Of a stretch of DNA of 64,000 nucleotides, positions 59,523-64,000 are shown piece by piece; within the stretch, counting starts at the first letter, position 1, and every line of letters begins with the position of its first letter. The position numbers were made by a program, and so were the translations under genes. This DNA is from Meira nashicola (Eukaryota > Basidiomycota > Exobasidiomycetes > Exobasidiales > Brachybasidiaceae). Under the pieces are notes generated by a model, which saw nothing but the letters and a program-made list of their open reading frames with translations, was not told the DNA's origin and made no database searches. Location: assembly GCA_001600355.1 (NCBI GenBank), contig BCJU01000003.1:310001-374000 (forward strand), in the 5' to 3' direction.

Positions 59523-61202
59523 ATGTTGCGCCAAAGTAGATCTCTGCTTCGAAGGGCACCTTTGAATAGGGTCATTCCTTTGACAAGGCCTATACAGGCT
59601 GTACAAGCTAGGGCTCGACTTCCAACCATAACGTCCTCTCCATCGGCAATCAGACTATATGCAACCACAGTTGATGGAAAGCCGTCTGGAACACATGAGA
59701 ACTTAAAACCGCCAGAGATGGAAAAGTCATTAGAAGCGATCATTCCGGAGATTCTATTCACAGAAGGAAGTGCAGAAATACCGCAACCTTTAGCAAAAGA
59801 AGTTGTGTCTGTTATCTTGCAACAATTACGAGATGGAGTTGATGTGAAGACACGAGAAGAAGCAGTACAACTAGAACAGAAAGCTAATGAAAAGGTCAAA
59901 GATCTCATCAATTCCAACAACTTAAAATCGGCATCTTTGCATCAATTTACTGTTTCACTTTTAAAACATTCTCGCGATCCCAGAAGATTGCCAATTGCAT
60001 CTCGACTTTTCATCGTTGCTTTTGATCGCGATCCTTTAACGATGCCTGATCCAACAGCCGCTACAATGCAAGAAGGATCACCTTTGCATGCAGCAACGCA
60101 GTGGGGAACAAACGCTGCAGGATATAATTGGGCATCTATGGTATTATCTGGACAAGCATCTCCACCGGTAGGATTACAGTTGTTACAACGTGGATCAGCA
60201 GAAGCAAGAGAAGCCATTAAAGATCAACAAGCAGCAGCGATTCGAGTTTATGCAACTTTAGCTACTCAAGGAGATGCACAAGGAATGCTGGGAATGGGTC
60301 GTATCTTGCTCGCTAGTGCAAGAAAGACTGACGATGGAAAAGAAGATGAACAGACACAAAAAGCTCAATCGGAAATGATGAGGAATAGAGCTATCGCTTT
60401 ATGGACAAAAGCAGGAGAAAAAGGTTTATCGGAATCATGGTTTGAATTAGGATTGCTTTCATTAAATTCAATGAAGGAAGGAGGTGCAGAAGAAGAGAAC
60501 GTAAAGCATTCACAAACAGCACAAGGTTATTTTGAACGCGGAGCGGACAAGGAGAATGTTCGTTGTCATCATGCTTTGGCAATCATGTTGGCGCAAAGAG
60601 CAATGATGGACAATACTTCTCCTTCATCACCTGAAAGGAATCTTTGCTTGGAAAAAGCTGTTGAACATTTCAAAAAAGCGGCAAATTTGGGAGATGGTCA
60701 AAGTGCACACGAAGTGGGAATGCGGTATCTATTGAGACAAGAAATGTTGGAAGAGATTGGCTTGGGAAGTGAATCGGATGGAAGAGATGCAGAAAAGGTA
60801 CGACAACAAGCAAAAGATCGTCATTTGAAATTATGGGGAGTTGAATCGGACGATGTTACGGCTAAAGAATGGTTTAGCAAAGGTGCTGATGCTGGATTCA
60901 TGCCTGCGATGATGAATTATGCTGGAATGTTATATGAAGGAAGAGGAGCAACTCCTATTGCAGCAAATGAAGATGCAAAAGTTATTCGATTGAAAGAATT
61001 GAAAAAAGCTGAATCGTTGTATGCCAAAGTAGCAGCACAAGCAGGAATAATGGCACAACAACAACAAAAATCAATGGCAAGTGGTAATGAAGATCAAATG
61101 GCTTCAGCTTCTGCTCAAATGACGGCAGAGATGGCTACATTTGCACAAGATGCTTTGGGAAAAGTTCAAGAAGCAGTGAAAGAATTATCAGATGATGTAT
61201 AG
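59523..61202 (+). CDS. Mitochondrial Sel1-like repeat protein
   Basis: The 559-residue single-exon protein starts MLRQSRSLLRRAPLNRVIPL, an Arg-rich mitochondrial presequence. Sel1-type repeats are visible: GMLGMGRILL, ALWTKAGEKGLSESWFELGL, GYFERGADKENVRCHHALAI, EHFKKAANLGDGQSAHEVGM and KEWFSKGADAGFMPAMMNYA with GMLYEGRGA. A Gln-rich C-terminal segment ends in a short helix. Sel1 repeats form protein-binding solenoids. Mitochondrial fungal examples are poorly known (Mss2-like proteins are one comparison), so the partner is unknown. Confidence 0.85.
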   Translation: MLRQSRSLLRRAPLNRVIPLTRPIQAVQARARLPTITSSPSAIRLYATTVDGKPSGTHENLKPPEMEKSLEAIIPEILFTEGSAEIPQPLAKEVVSVILQQLRDGVDVKTREEAVQLEQKANEKVKDLINSNNLKSASLHQFTVSLLKHSRDPRRLPIASRLFIVAFDRDPLTMPDPTAATMQEGSPLHAATQWGTNAAGYNWASMVLSGQASPPVGLQLLQRGSAEAREAIKDQQAAAIRVYATLATQGDAQGMLGMGRILLASARKTDDGKEDEQTQKAQSEMMRNRAIALWTKAGEKGLSESWFELGLLSLNSMKEGGAEEENVKHSQTAQGYFERGADKENVRCHHALAIMLAQRAMMDNTSPSSPERNLCLEKAVEHFKKAANLGDGQSAHEVGMRYLLRQEMLEEIGLGSESDGRDAEKVRQQAKDRHLKLWGVESDDVTAKEWFSKGADAGFMPAMMNYAGMLYEGRGATPIAANEDAKVIRLKELKKAESLYAKVAAQAGIMAQQQQKSMASGNEDQMASASAQMTAEMATFAQDALGKVQEAVKELSDDV

Positions 61203-62199
61203 AAATATTGTTTGCAAAAAGTAAAAATTTTATAGAGCTTCAACATACTATAGGGATAAACTCCTTTGCGTGGTTATATAATCCATGTCGTGATACCTGG
61301 GCGCGTCGACGTCTTGGCTTAATAACATATGTACCCCGCAAAATTAGTGCGTAAAAGGTGCAAGCCCCTTGGCCGCATGCATATGTGCATTTATTCAAGA
61401 AAAGGCAAAAGCACAGTGTTTTTCTGACGGATTGGCCTGCCGATATGTGAGCAAACTTAAAAAAAGAACCGTGCGCAGGTAAGCAATTTCTATCAGATTG
61501 AAGATGAATTGGGTACTTTAGCTCTCTTTGGCTTTTCTTAAGAGCCTATCGTCTGACCTTGTCAATTCAATGTGTGTGTGCCCGTTTGGGGGGGGGTTAG
61601 TTCACCTGTTGGGATAAAGTGCTCTGGCCCCGCGCGAGAAAAGAGAGAATGATCAATTGATAAAAGAATGGGCAAATGAACCCGTGGTCATTAACATCAT
61701 GAAAGTACGCAAAATGGCTGTGTTTTGACATTTAATAATTTCAAAATAGGTAGAATTGCAGTGATATTTCTGTTTTGTTTCCCCATGAAAACTGGCTTGA
61801 GCGTAATCGACTTTCCTTGTTTGATTGCTCTTGTCTCCTCTGGTCTTTGTGACATAGCATTACCGAGTTGTGTGTAAATGTGAACGGATGAGCTGGCGCG
61901 CGCAATGTTCCCCGTCCTCAAATAGAATCTTTGCATCCAATTTCCCTCCTCCTTTCTTTCTTCCATCATCATCATCATCAGTGATAAAAACCAAAGTCAT
62001 TCATCCATATTCAATCTCATCTTCTTAATTTTTGTTGTTTATTGTTCTCTCTTACAATAAACACATTTCCTGCCGTGCTTCTTCATTTGCTTTAATTGTT
62101 GTAGCACCTTTTCCCTTTTTCATTACCATCAAGTAGTGTACATTGCTACTTCACCAAATAATACTCTTTTAATCAAACTCTCATAGCCTTTTCGGAATC
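61203..62199. other. 1-kb intergenic region
   Basis: It contains a TG dinucleotide run at 61571-61580, a G9 run at 61588-61596, an ATC trinucleotide run at 61965-61981, and a long pyrimidine-rich leader before the next start. No gene is seen. Confidence 0.55.
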
Positions 62200-63327
62200 A
62201 TGGGAAAGAAGGACAAAAAAGGCGCTGAAGAAGCAAATTCTGCACCTCAACCACCAAAAGAAACAAAAAAGAATACAGGTATCGAAGGAGGAATTCATTT
62301 TGATTCATCAGATTCTGTTTCTGATAATGCACGTAAACAAGTTAATCTTGAACATATCACTAAACCATGGACTCGTGATACATGGGAACGTGCTCGTCCT
62401 TGGATCTTAGAACAACGTCAAAAGTTGGAAGGATTAGGATGGTCAAATGTTGATGGAGCAAGAACGGAATTATTTGTTCTTAAAAAGAATGCGCCACATG
62501 GATCTTTCACGGAAGATGGATGTGAGTATTGTAATGATAGACTTTGTCTCGATATATACTGACATCTTTTACCTTCTCACGGTCATTATCTTTTAGCCAT
62601 TTACATTCGTGTACCAAAGAAGTTCATCGACTTCAATCGTTCAGGCAAGACTGGCGGTGATGAAGGAGGTGCAGAAGAAGGNGGTGAAGGAGAAGAAGGA
62701 GAAAAGAAGAAAAAGAAGCCAAGTCGTGTATCGAAAAAGAAGGAAAATGCACCTTCTTATGAATTAAATGATCCTCTCGTTTGGAAGATCAAAGTTGAAA
62801 ATGCTGAAAGTGATGATCCAGAACGTATTCCAAGCGTTGTTTTAGATCTTCCCGAACCAATGGAAAATATAATGTATATGGTCATGACCTTACAACCAGG
62901 TTTAATTCGATTACATGCAGCACGCAAGAATGTCGTTCAACCAGGAACAAAACAAAGTGCAACTCGTGATGATGCAGAAACACCTACTGTTCGTCATACT
63001 GCAATGGTAGCTTCATCTGAAGCATATACTAGAACATTACCTCCAGCATATTGGTTTAAACGTAATATGGAATCTTTACAAAAGATTTTAAATTCTGGAG
63101 AAGAAGGAAAAGAATATGAACATACATTAGCAGCTGCTGAAAACGTTCAAAGAGCAGTTACACGTGATTGCAAAGATGTTGAAGAAAGAACATGGGAAGA
63201 AAAGATTGGAGGTGAGAAAGGTGGCGATGGAGCTGCAAATGCTACTCCTGCTACTGCTGCTGCAACTGGTGGTGCAAAGAAGACCAAGAAGGCCAAAGAT
63301 GCACCTGCAGCTGCCGTTGCTGCTTAA
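62200..63327 (+). CDS. Charged protein of unknown function
   Basis: Exon 1 is 62200-62521 and exon 2 is 62597-63327, joined over a 75-nt intron (GTGAGT...TTTTAG), giving about 350 residues. It has a Lys/Asp-rich start MGKKDKKGAEEANSAPQPPK and then WTRDTWERARPWILEQRQKL. SIYIRVPKKFIDFNRSGKTG precedes a Gly/Glu/Lys-rich insert. More ordered sequence follows: DPLVWKIKVENAESDDPERI, VVLDLPEPMENIMYMVMTLQ and LRSDV-like helices. It ends with an Ala/Lys-rich tail. An unresolved base N at 62682 is the third position of a Gly codon and does not change the protein. I recognise no family. Confidence 0.75.
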
Positions 63328-63800
63328 TTAAGCCAGTAAGCAAGCGCTCCTTTTTCTCTTTTCTTGATGTGTTGTTCTTTTCTTGAATCTTTTTGTTCTT
63401 ACTATATAATGAAAACCCAAAGTTGAAATGTGATGAGAAATTTGATGGAAGAGAGCGAGAGAGAGAGATTGAACTGTTTGTGAAGGAAGCCCGTTTTCCG
63501 TTCTTTCCTTTTTTTCCTCCACTTTTTATTCGCCCAAATCCGGTTCGGAAGGCACTTTATCCGTGTCTTAGATTTTTTTTGTTGCAAAAATGACCTTTCA
63601 AACGCGTTCTTTTGTTCTGAATTGCATCGGGTAAGCCTAAGCGGAAATTAATGTATGCAGGGTGAGGTGAAGTGAAGCGTTCAAAACGGCGATCAATCAA
63701 TTTTATGAAGTTTGTGCCAAGTATATGCATATAGTGTACTTTTTTCTTTAATCTTTCTTTTTCTCTCACCCATCACACCTACCTTTAATCATCACCCATC
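63328..63800. other. Intergenic region
   Basis: These 473 bp contain AG-rich (GAGAGAGCGAGAGAGAGA-like) sequence near 63450-63470 and a C/T-rich leader before the last gene. No gene is seen. Confidence 0.5.
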
Positions 63801-64000
63801 ATGGCTACCGCGCAAACTTCACCGCCAAATCATGGAAGGGGAACTGCTGCTGAACAAGGAGCAAGAATTCGAGCTCAAATGGAAGAAAGACGAAAAAGTC
63901 AAATTCAACCTGAACCAAAGATTGAGAAAAGGAAATCCAAACCTGTCAAACAAGAGAAGCCGCCTAAGCAAGAGAAGCCAGTAAAAGAAGAGAAACCTGT
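63801..64000 (+). CDS. 5' end of a Lys/Glu/Pro-rich protein (truncated by window edge)
   Basis: The frame from ATG 63801 is open to the window end (66 codons). The start MATAQTSPPNHGRGTAAEQG is followed by ARIRAQMEERRKSQIQPEPK and then repeated EKPVK/EKPPKQ units. The upstream pyrimidine-rich sequence ATCATCACCCATC suits a start region. Composition suggests a charged, repeat-bearing protein; no family can be named from this fragment. Confidence 0.6.
   Translation, partial: MATAQTSPPNHGRGTAAEQGARIRAQMEERRKSQIQPEPKIEKRKSKPVKQEKPPKQEKPVKEEKP

Noticed and set aside
62682..62682. Ambiguous base N as a possible frameshift
   Set aside because: It is the third base of a glycine codon and the frame on both sides agrees, so it is a base-call ambiguity only.
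1..64000. CRISPR array, prokaryotic operon or viral insertion
   Set aside because: No regularly spaced repeats, ribosome-binding-site-led gene clusters or viral hallmark genes were seen.

Overview
This is nuclear DNA of a fungus, most probably a basidiomycete yeast or smut-like fungus. The evidence is spliceosomal introns of about 60-110 nt (GT...AG with CTAAC/CTGAC-like branch sites), AT-rich intergenic DNA, Q/N/S-rich regulatory proteins, an intron-bearing tRNA-Pro, and a set of conserved fungal housekeeping genes (RAD50, RAD5, PRE2, MIA40, DBP4, RRP9, SPT4, PSF3, RFA2, SDHAF4). The lineage is inferred from gene structure and was not tested by a search. I reconstructed exons by eye. Where an intron falls inside a reading frame I give splice positions that restore both phase and family alignment.

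Layout. 1-3.6 kb: the 3' part of RRP9, a DUF952 gene and a mitochondrial K+/H+ exchange-related gene. 3.8-11.2 kb: an inverted segmental duplication whose diverged ~1.1 kb arms each carry a gene for a small secreted, Kex2-type peptide precursor. The spacer holds most of a GST gene and RAD50. The right arm holds the true 3' end of PRE2 (proteasome beta5) plus a GST pseudogene fragment. The left arm holds the true GST 3' end plus a PRE2 fragment. 12.5-13 kb: a telomere-motif palindrome and tRNA-Pro(AGG). 13.2-21.6 kb: MIA40, DBP4, a 984-aa Q-rich protein and an unrelated small secreted protein. 21.6-28.4 kb: mostly non-coding DNA with microsatellites around a 519-aa disordered protein. 28.4-41.1 kb: a 994-aa disordered protein, PSF3, a LIM protein, RFA2, SDHAF4, a serine carboxypeptidase and an unrecognised protein. 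41.6-55 kb: a large non-RD kinase, a HINT protein, SPT4, a triple-KH protein, KGD4, FYV7 and a prion-like BTB protein. 55.5-64 kb: RAD5, a mitochondrial Sel1-repeat protein, a lysine/alanine-rich unknown and the 5' end of another gene.

Functional themes. Ribosome biogenesis is represented by RRP9, DBP4 and FYV7. Genome maintenance is represented by RAD50, PSF3, RFA2 and RAD5, all four with ACGCGT (MCB-like) sites in their upstream regions. Mitochondrial function is represented by the KHE-related protein, MIA40, SDHAF4, KGD4 and the Sel1 protein. These are ordinary scattered eukaryotic genes, not operons.

The most unusual element is the pair of Kex2-type secreted peptide genes in the inverted repeat flanking RAD50. 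Both precursors keep the two KR processing sites and a ten-residue inter-site peptide of the form xVNSDQxDLD, while the rest of the protein has diverged.
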